The notes under the pieces were generated by a model, which ran no database searches, was not told the DNA's origin, and saw nothing but the letters and a program-made list of their open reading frames with translations. Both the position numbers and the translations under genes were made by a program. 64,000 bases of DNA from Patiria miniata (taxonomy: Eukaryota > Echinodermata > Asteroidea > Valvatida > Asterinidae), in contig NW_024037072.1 of NCBI RefSeq assembly GCF_015706575.1, positions 26,785,162 through 26,849,161 of the forward strand, read 5' to 3'. Below, piece by piece: positions 31,654 to 43,267 of this stretch. Every line of letters begins with the position of its first letter. Positions within the stretch are counted from its first letter, which is position 1.

Positions 31654-31763
31654 CATGTCATCATGGTCCTCCATGATGTCATTAACATGTTGATTAAGGT
31701 TCAGCTTCTGATTATCTTTTATTTCTTCCCAAAGTTAGCACTGTCGGCAGTCATTTTACTACC

Positions 31764-31836
31764 ATGTCCGAAGCAGTCACTGTGGGAGACAGGTTGAAGG
31801 AGGGAGGGCGCCAGATCCTTGCAGGAGGATCAGCAG
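31764..31836 (+). CDS. SLC25A21: SLC25A21 exon 1
   Basis: MSEAVTVGDRLKEGGRQILA, then GGSA and the first base of Gly. The donor is GTAAAA. Confidence 0.9.
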
Positions 31837-34800
31837 GTAAAATGGATAACTTCACCAATCCATTCGATTCAGTGCAACATCTTTATGATCACATGAAAGC
31901 AATGACTAGTGCTCTGAGACTGAGTAAATGTAGCTATAAACTTAAGTGTCAGGGTGCATTCCATAGTGCATGGAGCTATAGGCCTACTGTTTGTAATTTT
32001 TTGTGTGGTGCATATCCATACTTTGAGTATCACCCGTTATCCACTGAGCCAAGTCCTGTAAAACGTCTGATATGTCTATAGACATGCAGATATGTGCAAG
32101 CCGCGCGCCAGCCAATCGGAGTCGACTTTACAAAATCTTGACGTCATTTCATTCCCAAATCAGGGCTAAATGGTTTGATTGGTCAATTCGAATGCAGTGT
32201 TTTGTAATACAACAATAGCCGGGTGCATTATCGTGTAACAGATACAGAGCGCATGACACAGGTACTTTTTATCCATGGTCTATGACGCGCGCAACAGGTG
32301 AATGACCGAATACCCTATATAGAAAGCGCCTGCTGATTGGTCAAAATCTAGGAGATCAAGAGGCGGGGTCTTGCCTAATTAATCAGTGAATCTGCTCATA
32401 GACTAATCCATACTGGGACCTGTGCGAAAAAAAAAATGCAAAACAAAGTCAGACCAAATTTACTCACTCTTTTCATGTTTAGCTGACTAAACTCTCTAAG
32501 ATTTTCATGAGGCAAAAGACAAGGTCCTCAGTATTTCACCAGCCAAGTTAGGCCTCAATTCAATTTTTAAAGGAGATGATCCTTCAACATTTTGCACCTG
32601 AGAGTGAAGCCAAGTGATTTAAATTTGAAGCCCAAGACTTGACTGGTTTTGTGGTAAATGTCCAACTTTTTGAAAAGATTGACCCTTAGCTAAGATAGTC
32701 TGGTGGCATGACCTGATGACTATGGAGAGAAAGTGTAGAAATGGAGACGAGGTGCCAGATGTTTCTTTTGACACAGTTGATTGATGCAGTAGCAATGGGG
32801 TGTTGGACTGGTTGTTTCATGTGCTGGTCTGTTATCTTGCATTGCATGTTTTCACTTTCTGAATTTTTGGGACTCTCATACACAGTATTGAGAGTGCCAA
32901 ATTTTCGGACTAGTTCATAAAACCATATCCAATATGAAATCTTCTTTGGTTGTTATGTTGCATTGGTCGCAAGTGAAATACATTCCAGAATAGTAATGAC
33001 CATATTCTTTTTTTCTGACTATTTTTAATCTCAGGTCTGGTTGAGGTCAGCTTGATGCATCCCCTAGATGTCATTAAAACACGGTAATGAGATGTAAAGT
33101 TGTGACTCGTTTCATTTCCAAGTATTCTTGGAATCAAAAAGTACCTTTGGCCTGTTGTTCCAACCTAAAGCACTGTTGCTTTGGTCATTTGTCAAGTTGT
33201 TTTTATTCCTCTTTTGTCAGATTTCAGATCCAGGGTGGGCCTCAAGGAGTGGTGTATGGTACCTCGATGTTTGATGTGGTCCGCAGAATGTACCGCACAG
33301 AAGGGTATGTTACACTATAAAACGTTTGGCCCTCTCGCCCCTTCCCCTCCTTGCCACCCCCTTCTCCCCCCTCCTTGCCTTCCAGCTCAGACAGTGTACT
33401 TTGTCCATCTCACCACTGGAACTAATTTGGCGGTATGGCCCTTGGACGACTGCCCGGGTCGGTCTCTGCATATATTGGTGAACGGTTAACCTCTTCGGCA
33501 GGAAACGCAGATCCATTGTGGAGGAAGTCTAGCACCAGGCCAGCAGCACACTACCAAAAGAACACCCTCACACGCTTTCACACCACCCACTGGGCTAACA
33601 GACGGGGGGCCCATTGGGGAAGTATTGGAAACGTGACACAACTTTGCGCCTACCCTTAGTTTTAATGGTTTCTTCACCAATCAAGTTTCTCGCCTACATC
33701 GGTGCCTCACCTACGTGATCTTATGCTTAATCGCTTCTCAGATGTAATTTCAGAGATCACTCAATTATCGGGGATTAGAAGCGGTACAGGGATCATTTAC
33801 CAGTTTGTACTCACACAGCGTACGAGGCTCCCTCGCCTGTGACTTGCTGTCAAGGTGATTGTTTAATTGTAGGAGATTAATTACTGCTAGAGCAGACTTC
33901 ACAGGGACCACACTCTGGTTACTGGCCGCAGCAGAAAGAGAGCAACGCTATTGCGCGAGGCGCTTTATACCCTGGCGCCCAACAACAACATGCTACTGGC
34001 ATGTACACAACGGCTATGTACTAGCCTGGGGTAGCATATAGCCCAGCAACCAACACTCGAATAAGCACTATTCGATACTCACTGGTTGTGCATTGCATTA
34101 CACTATTCAGAGGAGATTAATTTCATTGGGTTCAGTTTACCATTTGGCCTTGCAAAGCTTCAAATCACATTTGTTCTCCTTTTTACTTCGAAACCGTTTC
34201 AATTTATAGTTGTTTATGAATGTCTGTGTTTCTGACCGCAGGGCCTTATCGGTTTACAAGGGCATCCTGCCCCCGATCCTGGCAGAAACACCGAAGCGGG
34301 CCGTCAAGTTCTTCACATTTGAACAGTACAAGAAGATATTTCTATTTGGGGCTCCAGCCCCCACGCCACTGGTAGGTTAGTAACCTCAGAAGGTAAACCA
34401 TTATAATTAGCAGTTCTTCGTGATGCCATAATCTGGAACTGGTTCCTGACATCAACGGTCGCATACTTGGGTGCCCTGAGTTCCGATTCACACCCATACA
34501 CTGTACAACCTGCATTGCGAGCCCAATAGACCTATATCATGCTTCCACCATTTTAGTCATGTTCCCTGTATCCAATAACAGTACTGAATTATAATGTTTT
34601 TGTGTAAAAAGGAACCAGACTATTTTTCCCTCCAGCCTTGCTTTGGTTACAATGATTTGAATGGGAATGAAATCAATTGGCTGCAACATGATAATGGTCT
34701 ATTAGCCAATTCCACAATGCAATTACAACCATCCAAGCATTTGCTAGAAAGAAGCCTCTGACTATTCGCCTTCATGGTTGACTGCCTGCATAGAGTATCA

Positions 34801-37683
34801 GTTAACCATCCATCTGTAAACTACACAAGCACAAAGTACAGATGGATTGAGAAACCACTGAACTAAAACCATTATTAGTCACTGGAAATAATCCAGCTTA
34901 AAGGTAGGGTATGTCATTTGTCAATTGTCATTTGTGCATTTTTTTCATTTGAAGCAACAAAAGTGCTCAAACTCTGACTAGAAGGGTGCTTAACAACTAA
35001 CCTGATGAACTTTTAGCTCTGTGAATGCTGAATATTTGGAGAAAACAATATTCTAGGATCTCGATTTCAATTCAAAAGTTGCCGAGTCGTGTTTTGAATT
35101 GCGCCCAAAATCAGCATCCGGGACACTTTCTCATTCAGCCGATTGCAGCTGGGCGATGTCACGCACTAAATCGACAAATCATAGCAACCGTGGACGTGTG
35201 TGCGTCGTGTTAACACTTGCGCGCACCCATTCACAGCTTCGCCGATTTAAAAACGAACTACTAATGGAAATTTCCAAAAGTTTCACAGGGAGTTTTAAGT
35301 GCCATTATTATCTTTAAACTAAGTATGCTTTTCAACAATAATTTCGTCAGTTACTTTTTGGATAGCTGCAAATGATATACTCTACCTTTAAAGGACGTGT
35401 GTCCTCGTCCTTGTTTCACAGCGTATGCATTTATAATGTTGGAACAACAGTTCACACAGTTAACACTGATGACTAGATGTCGCGTTCATTTTTTTTGTAC
35501 ATGTAACCTTCCTATACTTGCCATGATGCTTTTTGGGTGATCGGGCACCACCCGATCACCATTTCAAAATTGTCTAAATTAATCTTCATTCTTCCTTTCC
35601 ATCCATGTGTCTTTTTTTGTTTTTCGAACAATAATTCTCACGACTTTTCTTCTAAATGGTTAATGGTATAAACCTAAAACATTGAACATATATCAACCCT
35701 GATCCAAAGATGTGCATATTACTCTGAATTCATGATGTAAAAGGCTGCACTGGAAAGGCTGAATTTTGTGATTTTTTCTCCGTTCGCATCTACAAATATT
35801 CACAACTTTAGGCAATGTCCAATGCAATAGTTGCCTTACCCAATCACCCAGCGTTTGTAAGTCAACAAATGTGATGTGATCAAGCTAAATGAGTCGTTTG
35901 TCGACACTGGTCATTTTTTTTTTTTTTTTACAGATTTGAAAAGAGCACAATCTCAGCATTACTGCTGTGCAAACGGCATGCTGATACCATCTTTAGTTAA
36001 AAAATTATGGAAGTCAAAACACCAAGAGATGTGATGAAGTGATGTGATGAAGTGGCCCTATTTTGGCCTGAATCTCCAAATGAAAGTTTCAGACAAACGA
36101 CTCATTTAGCTTGATCACATCACAAATGCCCTACCTCTAGTTACTTCTTGATAATATTTGGATGATTCCAACATATTTGGGAGCCAAATTGCAATTCCAT
36201 TCAGAATCGACTCTACATGTACTGTGATAAAAAAGCAGCAGTATAATCTGAATGCGAGGTTATTCAGGGGTATGTCTGTCTGTTTAAAGGTATAGTCCAT
36301 CATTTGTTATTTGTGCATTATGCTCGTTGAAGCAACAAAAGTGCTCAAGATCTAAAGAAGGGTGCTGAACAACTAACCTGATGAAGTTTCAGCTCAGCTT
36401 TAGCTGTATATTTTGAGAAAAACAACATTCTAGGACCTCAATTTCCAATCAAAAGTTGCTGAATCATGTTTTGAATTGGGCCTGAATTCAACGTCCGAAA
36501 CACGTTCTCACTGAGCCGATTGCAGCTATGTGATGTCGCGCACTGATCCGACGAATTATAGCAACTGCGTGTGCCTCGTGTCAATGCTTGCACATGCTTC
36601 GCCGAATAACAAAACGAACTTAATTTCCTACGGTGCTTCTTAAGAAGCATCGTTGGAAAGGCCTTCTTTTGTTGATTTCTTCAAAATGACAGCTTGCCAG
36701 AAAGAATAATTTCGCAGGGAGTTTAGTCCCTTTACTATCTTTCAACCAAGTATTTTTCAACAATAATTACGCCAGTTACTTTTTGGATAGCTGCAAATGA
36801 TGGACTCTGGCTTTAATAATACTTTGTGTCTTTCACTGCCTTGATTCCATTCTTTGGGGAACTGGAATTGTTGCCTCTCAGAATTAAATCCTCCAAAAAA
36901 AGTGGAATTGTGATACAGATATGAAATCGATAACAGGTTGACTGAGTAAGCATGTTCTTGTTTTGTTTTAAAAGAACTTAAAAAAGAAATGTTTGTGTTT
37001 CAACTTTGCATTTGCAGACCTTCACTATAGCAGGTCTATGCTCTGGCCTCACAGAGGGCTTCATCATCACCCCATTTGAGGTAGTCAAGGTGCGGTTACA
37101 AGCAGAGAGGCTCCAATTTTCTCAGGTACAAGTTAGTCTCAATATGTGTTTTCTGTTTTTTTTGGGTCATCCTTTGTTCATCCTCCACTGTGCAGAAGAC
37201 TAACGACACATTCTTTGCACTTACCTTGTAAAGAACATCAAATCCCATTTTGTAAAGTGATAGTGGCTGGGCTGTGCTTGTTTCAATTCTGCAAAATCTT
37301 TGGAAATCTCCTGGTCTATTTTTGAATTTGAACAATAAGTGAATGTAGGGATAGGCCACAAAATCCACCAGGGTGACCGGCCAGTTATCACATGAGAGCT
37401 GCAAGGTCATATCTGGAATTGGCCCTAAGAGCAGTGCCATAACTAAGGTAACGTTGAGTATGTAAACACCGGCAATCGTGGACCTGGGACAAACGGGTTA
37501 GGGCACAAACAATACGTCCACGATTGACCGAAATTCGTGTACAAAACCAATGAGAGCTGTTGCTAAAAAGTTAGTAGTACAACAAAGGAATGAGGATTAG
37601 GGACAATGGGGGGTCCACGGTGGCCGGTGTTTACAAAGATCATTTGATGAGCTGTAGGGGTAAGTCCCCCAAAGCTGGGCACT

Positions 37684-37747
<64 letters not shown>

Positions 37748-40700
37748 TCTTGTGCCCCCCACCCCCCAGAAAGGAAGGCAATCCTCTGCAGAAAATGATG
37801 CCCCCGGTCAGTGCGGCAACCCTGCAAATGTGGCCTCAGTTAGGTGACAGCCTTAGAAACAACTCAGTTCACAACCTTAAACTTCCAAGACTGGCTGATT
37901 TTGTTGCAGCAAACCAGTGCATTCTCATTAGCCAGGAGAATAATCAGAGAACAGGGCATTGGACGTGACGGCATGTTCAGAGGACTGACAGCAACTCTAG
38001 GCAGGCACGGTATCTTCAACATGGTTTACTTCAGTTTCTACCACAACATCAAACAGTACTTCCCAGAAGCTTCGGTAAGACCCTCTTTATCAAGTTGAAA
38101 CATTATATCCTTCTGAATTTGTGTTCATCTAAAATTCCTTACTACCCAACTGATGGTGAAATTAAAACCTATCCACGCTTGCACAAAACAAACAAGTGGA
38201 AAAAAAAATTATTGAATGAAGTACATGAAAAGTTGAAAGGTAGAGTGGACCAATTTGCAGCTATCCAAAACGTAACCAACAAAACACTGCTAAAAAGCTT
38301 ACTTTTTAGAAATGGAGGTTTGTAATTGGGCGAATCTGTGAATGCGTGCAAGCGTTGACACAAAGCACATGTGCACGCGATTGCTAATCGTCGGTTCATT
38401 GCGTGGCATCGCGTAGCTGCAATCATCTGAATGAGAACATGGTCCGGATGCTGATTTCTGGCGCAATTCAAAATATGACTCGGAAATATGACATCCTATA
38501 ATACTTTTTTTTCTCGGAATGTACAACATTCACAGAGCTAAAACTCCACCAGGTTAGTTGTTCAGCACCCTTCTTGAGATTTTGAGCACTTTTGTTGCCA
38601 CAAAAACAAAAAATGCACAATTTACAGATGGCCCACTCCTTGCCGTCGGGTTTTCACGCCTCACTGCACTGGCATCACTGCACAGTAGCCGCTGCGCAGT
38701 AGTGGCAGTAGCGGCACACAGACGGCATACAACGGCATAACCACGGCATACCGTAGCACGGCTTTCGCCTCAGCCGATGAGGAGGGGTTAAAGATCAAAC
38801 GTTGCAGTTGTTTGGAACAACTGCATCTTCTAATCAATGGAAAGTATCACATATGATTCACCTGCTTGAAGCCACAATCTTTTTGGGTTGACCTATAATT
38901 ATAGGTTGCTAACTAATACTATTTAGATCTGCAAGACTATGGAATTCCATTCTAACAGGCTGCTACCCACTCACAATAATTGAACTGGACGAAATGATCT
39001 ACAATCCTGGCCAAATCTCGCTGGGCCCCCAACCCCCCGGCCCCCGTTTAATGTTGTCTCTTATTGCGCGGTGTGTGCTCCATCAGCTGGAGAGAACAAC
39101 ATTGACCAGAGGAGCGGGGGAGCGGGGGAGTAAGTGACTGTGGCAGGCTCAGGAAGTGTCCCAACCATTTTGGCTGGGATTGTTAGCATAGTCAGTTTTT
39201 AGGAATCACTCAGGCCTTTTTTTTTTTTAAAAATGAAGTTGCCCTTTGTGGCAGGGGTGCTTGAAATCTGGTTGCCCGAATTTCATTTTCAGTTGCCCAA
39301 TAAAGAACTTTTAATATTGCCCCAAACTGAAGGCCATATCCTAATAATGTACATTTTTACCTGAAGTGGCTCAGTGCTTTCAAAATTGGCTGCCCGACGT
39401 CCTGGGACAACCAAAATATTTTGTACTCGGCTGCTGCGCTATTACCATTTTGCAAGCGTGCTTTGCCGGCAGTGGCTGACCGTGGCTGCGTGTACGGTAC
39501 CCGCGCTCTACACCGCGCCGATACATGGTGTACAGTGGTCCGGTCATAATATTATTGGAAACACATGTACACACAGGATTGCATTTGCTGCCTACACACA
39601 ATACGTACGCGAAATGTCACTGCATGATGTAGCCGGACCATATATACGTACAGATTGAGATTGACCGCTGTTCTGTTTTGGCTGGTACCCGTTATTGGTT
39701 TATGCGTAGATTACCAACTTCAAATGGCGATAGCGCAACAGCTGAGTCAAAATGTCGATATTATCATGATTTTGTTCGACGCTGTGCACATGTATGGGAT
39801 TCTGGAACTTTCGAAAATCCCATGGACTAAAATAAAGTGTAAAAATGTGTGAGTATTGGTGAAAAAAAGTGGCTGCCCATCGGGCTGACAACCTGGAACT
39901 TTTGGTTGTCCGACAAAATATTTTGGTTGTCCCGGGATGTCGGGCAGCTGATTTCGTGAGCCCTGGTCACATGCCAAATGTCAACATTTTCCACAACTTA
40001 GAATTCACTTGCAGCATAAAATATTGTAAACTGCCAAAAAAAGTGACAGATTTTTGATCTTAAGTTCGCCTTCTGACCTCAATCTCAACACACCTCCCCT
40101 AAATAAGCTACACCAAAAAGTTACACAATCGTAAATATCTTTCTGCAGACACCCAAGTTGGAGTTTTCACGCAAGTTCCTGATCGGTCTCATTGCCGGAA
40201 CGTTAGCCTCCGCACTCAACATTCCTTTTGATGTGGCCAAGAGTCGTATACAAGGGCCCCAGCCAGTGCCAGGACAGATCAAGTACAAGACGTGCTTCCA
40301 GACGATACGAATGGTGTATGTTGAAGAAGGGTAAGTAACCTAGTGGGGTTGGTGAACTGGTAGTGGACTGGAAGTAAGGGGAGGGGGCCAAAAAAGTTAG
40401 AACTTATTTATTGTTAGGACCTGATTTTCAAACAGTCTTGGAAATTGTATTGGAAAGCTTCTTACTTCTTGGAAGAAGTTATATATTTTTTTATTTATTG
40501 AAAAATGCTTTTTTGAAGTTTCACCTTGAAAAATAGATTTGTAATTTGCAACTGCTATCTTACTAGCAATATAATAGTTATTCACTTTTGAATAAAATGT
40601 TTAAAAAAAAACAATTACCAATTTTTAGTAATTGAATTATTTTTTCACAAAATATGAATTATTGGCTGCCAGACAATAGTTTGGCTTTCGCAGGGTGGGT

Positions 40701-42774
40701 TTTCTGAAGCCCTTTTTTTTCCCAGGGTTGCAGACGCCCAAAATCGGAACAAAGTAGTTTTTTTTGTTAAAACTTATAAAAGTTGTCAGGAAAAAAGATA
40801 TCTACTTTTTGAAGAACATGGGGTATGCATTAAAAACTTGAAACTTTATCTCAAACATAAAAACATGATATTTTGGAACATCACCCCCTCTCTCCACAAT
40901 GCATTTTCACAATCAACCAATGTACAATGGCCATGTATCCTCACCTGGATTCATTGAATAGGCATCATAGCGCCCTCAGTAGTTGCTAAAATTAACCCTA
41001 TTACTGTGTGTAATGCAGTCATGTTCATTTTGTCATTTTCGGTGCTGTACACACAAGGGGCTTCAGGGGGTAAAATTAGACACGTACAAACTTTGGACAA
41101 AAGTTGTACCAGCATATTAAGTTTTGTTCACCGTTATCAGCTTTTTCGTACCTTATGTCAAAATTGTTCACGTACCTGGAATACAGTTTTAATGTAAGTG
41201 TCAGAAAATACATGTAAAACAAACTCTCAATGAAAGGCACAAGTAATAATTAGAAAATTCTATTTAAAATGCAGAGAATTTACATGTATTTACATTTAAC
41301 AAAAAGGTAAAAATTGTGTCAAAAAAAGCAAAAATACCCAGTTAACAAAACTTGACTATAAGCACATATACTTTGGTTAAAAAAAAATAGAGAAAAATAG
41401 AGAAAATATCAGGATTTGGACAGTAATTTCACCATAAGGCTTTTGCTTGAATTTAAAGCGAAATTATACATGGCCTGTTGCATCCTCTACTGTTGTAAAA
41501 AGCCATGGACCTGTGTGTCTTTGGCATACCCCATCCAGCACTCCTAATGGCACCACACTTGTCCAAACAAAGGACAACAGGTGCAGTCAAATATCATACT
41601 TTCGGTGCATTCAAAGTTGTGAATACATTTTGTGCTTTGAATGTGACAGCTAAGCTTAAAGGTACATGGGAACATTTGCTTTTTCTGCACTCTTTTCGTT
41701 TAAAGCAACAAAATTGCTCAAAATCTTAAGAAGAGTGCATAAGGCCCCCCAAAAAAGTCTCCGTTTTCTGGTATGGAGCTTGCCCCAAAAGTGGTGTGGT
41801 GACGCGGCTTTTTTTTTTTTACCTGATTTTTTTTGCTTCAAATGTCGGCTGATGATTGCAAATTGTGCTCGACTAAACTTAGTACAAATATATGGGAGTC
41901 CAGAGAGGCCACATAAAGCTTATTCTCGATCATAACCCCATCCCAAAACACGTTAAAACTGTGCAGCAGCAGGATTCCAGTCAAACCAGTGAGTTTGGCG
42001 GTTTTGAGACATCATCTTTCATTAAAAAAAAAATGTTTTCATTTTGCCGACGCTCATGGCTACGGCGACGCGCGCGCATACCAGAAACCGGAGACTTTTT
42101 TTTTTGGGCCTAAAGTACTAACTTGTTGAAATTTAAGCTCAGTGGATGCCATACATTAAAAAAAAAAAAACCAGAAAAAGTATGCATAATTTTTGGGGTC
42201 TCTAACTGGATTCCTTTGCTCACGTCAAAAACTTTGCCTGCTGGCACAAGTTCTTAAACCACCGCCAATGATTGTTTTTTTCTTCTGAGTGATGCCATTT
42301 CATGTGGAATACATTTAGAGGGTATTTGGTGCCAGTCCTAGCTTCACTTTGAGCAAGGATTTTGTCGTTAAATCCATAGGTACACGTTTCCAGGAAATTA
42401 CAAATGTTCCTTCGTGCCTTTAACCAGTTCAAGTCGAATATACATGCAAAGGTTTTGCTGGTATTTGGAACAGATGACGGATAAACACGCAATAAGAGAG
42501 GCCGGAAATATCTGTCAGCGACCTGCTCGCAGCCTAAACCCGTGGGTCAGGTCACTGTCAAAATAATACCAGCGTGATGAACTGGTTAACATTTATTCTG
42601 GTGTTTCATTTTACCTGAGCAATATTTGTGTCTTATTTCGCATTTGTTTTGTTTTTCAGATATTTGGCCTTGTACAAGGGGCTTCTACCCAAGATCATGA
42701 GGCTAGGCCCAGGGGGTGCTATCATGCTACTGGTCTATGAGTACTCCTATGCCTGGCTACAACAACACACATGA
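31764..42774 (+). CDS. SLC25A21: SLC25A21, mitochondrial 2-oxodicarboxylate carrier (complete, 8 exons)
   Basis: Eight exons (31764-31836, 33035-33083, 33221-33304, 34242-34371, 37018-37125, 37910-38074, 40149-40330, 42660-42774) join in phase to 906 bp, 301 residues plus TGA. The human protein is 299. The three carrier signatures are visible: HPLDVIKTRF, TPFEVVKVRLQ and IPFDVAKSRIQ, one per repeat. The family-specific blocks KGILPPILAETPKRAVKFFT, GLTATLGRHGIFNMVYF and GPQPVPGQIKYKTCF make the assignment firm. The carrier exchanges 2-oxoadipate and 2-oxoglutarate across the mitochondrial inner membrane, in lysine and tryptophan breakdown. The chosen ATG (ACCATGT) gives an N-terminus of the usual length. 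It is head-to-head with MIPOL1. Every intron follows GT-AG. Confidence 0.97.
32080..32415. repeat. dispersed repeat shared with 61340-61690
   Basis: Both begin near GCGCGCCAGCCAATCGGAGT, then CGACTTTA and TGACGTCATTTC, and share a later AATCTGC block. It lies in SLC25A21 intron 1. Confidence 0.75.
33035..33083 (+). CDS. SLC25A21: SLC25A21 exon 2
   Basis: LVEVSLMHPLDVIKT with split Gly and Arg codons at the ends, carrying the first PxDxxK signature. Acceptor TTAATCTCAG, donor GTAATG. Confidence 0.92.
33221..33304 (+). CDS. SLC25A21: SLC25A21 exon 3
   Basis: FQIQGGPQGVVYGTSMFDVV to RTEG, the matrix loop of repeat 1. Acceptor TTTTGTCAG, donor GTATGT. Confidence 0.95.
33305..34241. other. SLC25A21 intron 3, no feature recognised
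   Basis: The intron begins with a C-rich low-complexity stretch (about 33325-33385). The rest is unique sequence without coding or repeat signatures that I can identify. Confidence 0.5.
34242..34371 (+). CDS. SLC25A21: SLC25A21 exon 4
   Basis: Contains VYKGILPPILAETPKRAVKF and FTFEQYKK, near identical to vertebrate SLC25A21. Acceptor TCTGACCGCAG, donor GTAGGT, exit phase 0. Confidence 0.97.
34898..35391 (+). mobile_element. complete TTAA-type MITE
   Basis: It runs TTAAAGGTAGGGTATGTCAT to ATGATATACTCTACCTTTAA, with the same internal blocks as 19974-20492. In SLC25A21 intron 4. Confidence 0.85.
35867..36126. mobile_element. 260-bp MITE with about 35-bp inverted repeats
   Basis: The arm AATGTGATGTGATCAAGC extends through TAAATGAGTCGTTTGTC and is inverted at 36092-36126. 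No coding capacity. Confidence 0.85.
36284..36816 (+). mobile_element. complete TTAA-type MITE
   Basis: It runs TTAAAGGTATAGTCCATCAT to ATGATGGACTCTGGCTTTAA. Third full-length copy, in the same intron as the copy at 34898. Confidence 0.85.
37018..37125 (+). CDS. SLC25A21: SLC25A21 exon 5
   Basis: TFTIAGLCSGLTEGFIITPF followed by EVVKVRLQAER, the second signature. It is exactly 36 codons in phase 0. Confidence 0.95.
37688..37746. repeat. uninterrupted poly-C run of 59 bases
   Basis: Fifty-nine C without interruption in SLC25A21 intron 5, followed by further C-rich sequence. It can form i-motif or, on the other strand, G-quadruplex structure, and its length is likely to vary or be misassembled. 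Confidence 0.95.
37910..38074 (+). CDS. SLC25A21: SLC25A21 exon 6
   Basis: QTSAFSLARRIIREQG then RGLTATLGRHGIFNMVYFSF. Fifty-five codons, phase 0. The acceptor follows TTTTGTTGCAG, 163 bp after the poly-C run. Confidence 0.95.
38230..38645 (-). mobile_element. TTAA-type MITE family, diverged copy
   Basis: Left AAAGGTAGAGTGGACCAATT and right CAGATGGCCCACTCCTTG are diverged family ends. Internal GTCCGGATGCTGATTTCTGG and CACCAGGTTAGTTGTTCAGC blocks confirm it. In SLC25A21 intron 6. Confidence 0.75.
39252..39965. mobile_element. probable hAT-like element with inverted internal blocks
   Basis: It begins CAGGGGTGCTTGAAATC and ends GATTTCGTGAGCCCTG. A 36-bp block (39390-39425, GCTGCCCGACGTCCTGGGAC...) is inverted at 39913-39948. 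No target duplication was found. Confidence 0.6.
40149..40330 (+). CDS. SLC25A21: SLC25A21 exon 7
   Basis: Third repeat with NIPFDVAKSRIQGPQPVPGQ. Acceptor TTTCTGCAG, donor GTAAGT. Confidence 0.97.
40500..40720. repeat. GTTATTCAC repeat family copy
   Basis: Carries ATAGTTATTCACTTTTGAAT and the GGCTGCCAGACAATAGTTTGG block shared with copies near 1576, 6924, 27420, 51005 and 51290. In SLC25A21 intron 7. Confidence 0.8.
41660..42190. mobile_element. TTAA-type MITE remnant split by a nested element
   Basis: AGCAACAAAATTGCTCAAAA on the left and TACTAACTTGTTGAAATTTA on the right are adjacent parts of the TTAA-MITE family. They are separated by the 368-bp element at 41743-42110. Confidence 0.7.
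41743..42110 (+). mobile_element. Harbinger-like MITE with TAA target duplication, copy 1
   Basis: GGCC ends enclose AAAAAAGTCTCCG and its inverse CGGAGACTTTTTT, plus TTCTGGTATG/CATACCAGAA. TAA flanks both sides (41740-41742, 42111-42113), as for PIF/Harbinger insertions. A near-identical inverted copy lies at 47380-47740. Confidence 0.85.
42660..42774 (+). CDS. SLC25A21: SLC25A21 exon 8 (stop)
   Basis: YLALYKGLLPKIMRLGPGGA to YAWLQQHT and TGA. The PKIMRLGPGG block is a hallmark of the family. Acceptor TTTGTTTTTCAG. Confidence 0.97.
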
Positions 42775-43014
42775 TCCATACTGCTGCAATCGTGCCAAGT
42801 TGTATCCAATGTAGGGGTGTAATTAATTGTTGTCCAGTGCAATGGTCTATCAGAAAATGATTCAGTGTTAGATATTAATGTGTGCTGGATAAATTATGCA
42901 TCCTAAGGCATGTGGTCAAGATGACAATATGCTAACATTTGTGTGTAGTACTGGATTTTGAGAAATGCTGAATATATACTCTAGTTCCAGTGAAACATAT
43001 TTAACAATTGTTGA

Positions 43015-43106
43015 ACGCTATGATGTGGGATATATGACGTTTTGAACACCCTCGCGGCATTGCTCCCCTCGGGTGTTCAAAACGTCATATCCCACATCAC
43101 AGCGTT
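43015..43106. repeat. 92-bp hairpin, part 1 of a paired hairpin region
   Basis: ATGATGTGGGATATATGACG then TTTTGAACACC pairs with GGGTGTTCAAAACGTCATAT and CCCACATCA across a 20-base loop. It lies about 240 bp after the SLC25A21 stop. Confidence 0.9.
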
Positions 43107-43267
43107 TGAAATGTTTTGATGTAAAAATCCGAAACAAACAGCAGTAAACACAACAATCATGACAATCAAACACCAACTCAATCAAACACCAAAATGGTGA
43201 AAATAGCGTGGGTACCAACGATACAAGCGTTTCATGCACACCATACGTACCGTACGTACAAAGTCAT

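Larger units (their letters stand above)
25480..31763. other. divergent intergenic region between MIPOL1 and SLC25A21
   Basis: The 6.3 kb between the two start codons contains no other recognisable gene. 25564-27400 is mostly unique sequence of unknown role. A GTTATTCAC family copy lies at about 27420-27720, a three-level transposon nest at 28071-30340, a small hairpin MITE at 30818-30950 and a hAT-like copy at 31213-31653. Confidence 0.6.

Noticed and set aside
31764..31836. A shared bidirectional promoter for MIPOL1 and SLC25A21
   Set aside because: The start codons are 6.3 kb apart with several transposons between, so no common core promoter can be argued from sequence.
37563..37847. Poly-Gly and poly-Pro frames
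   Set aside because: Translation of a 59-base poly-C run within an SLC25A21 intron.
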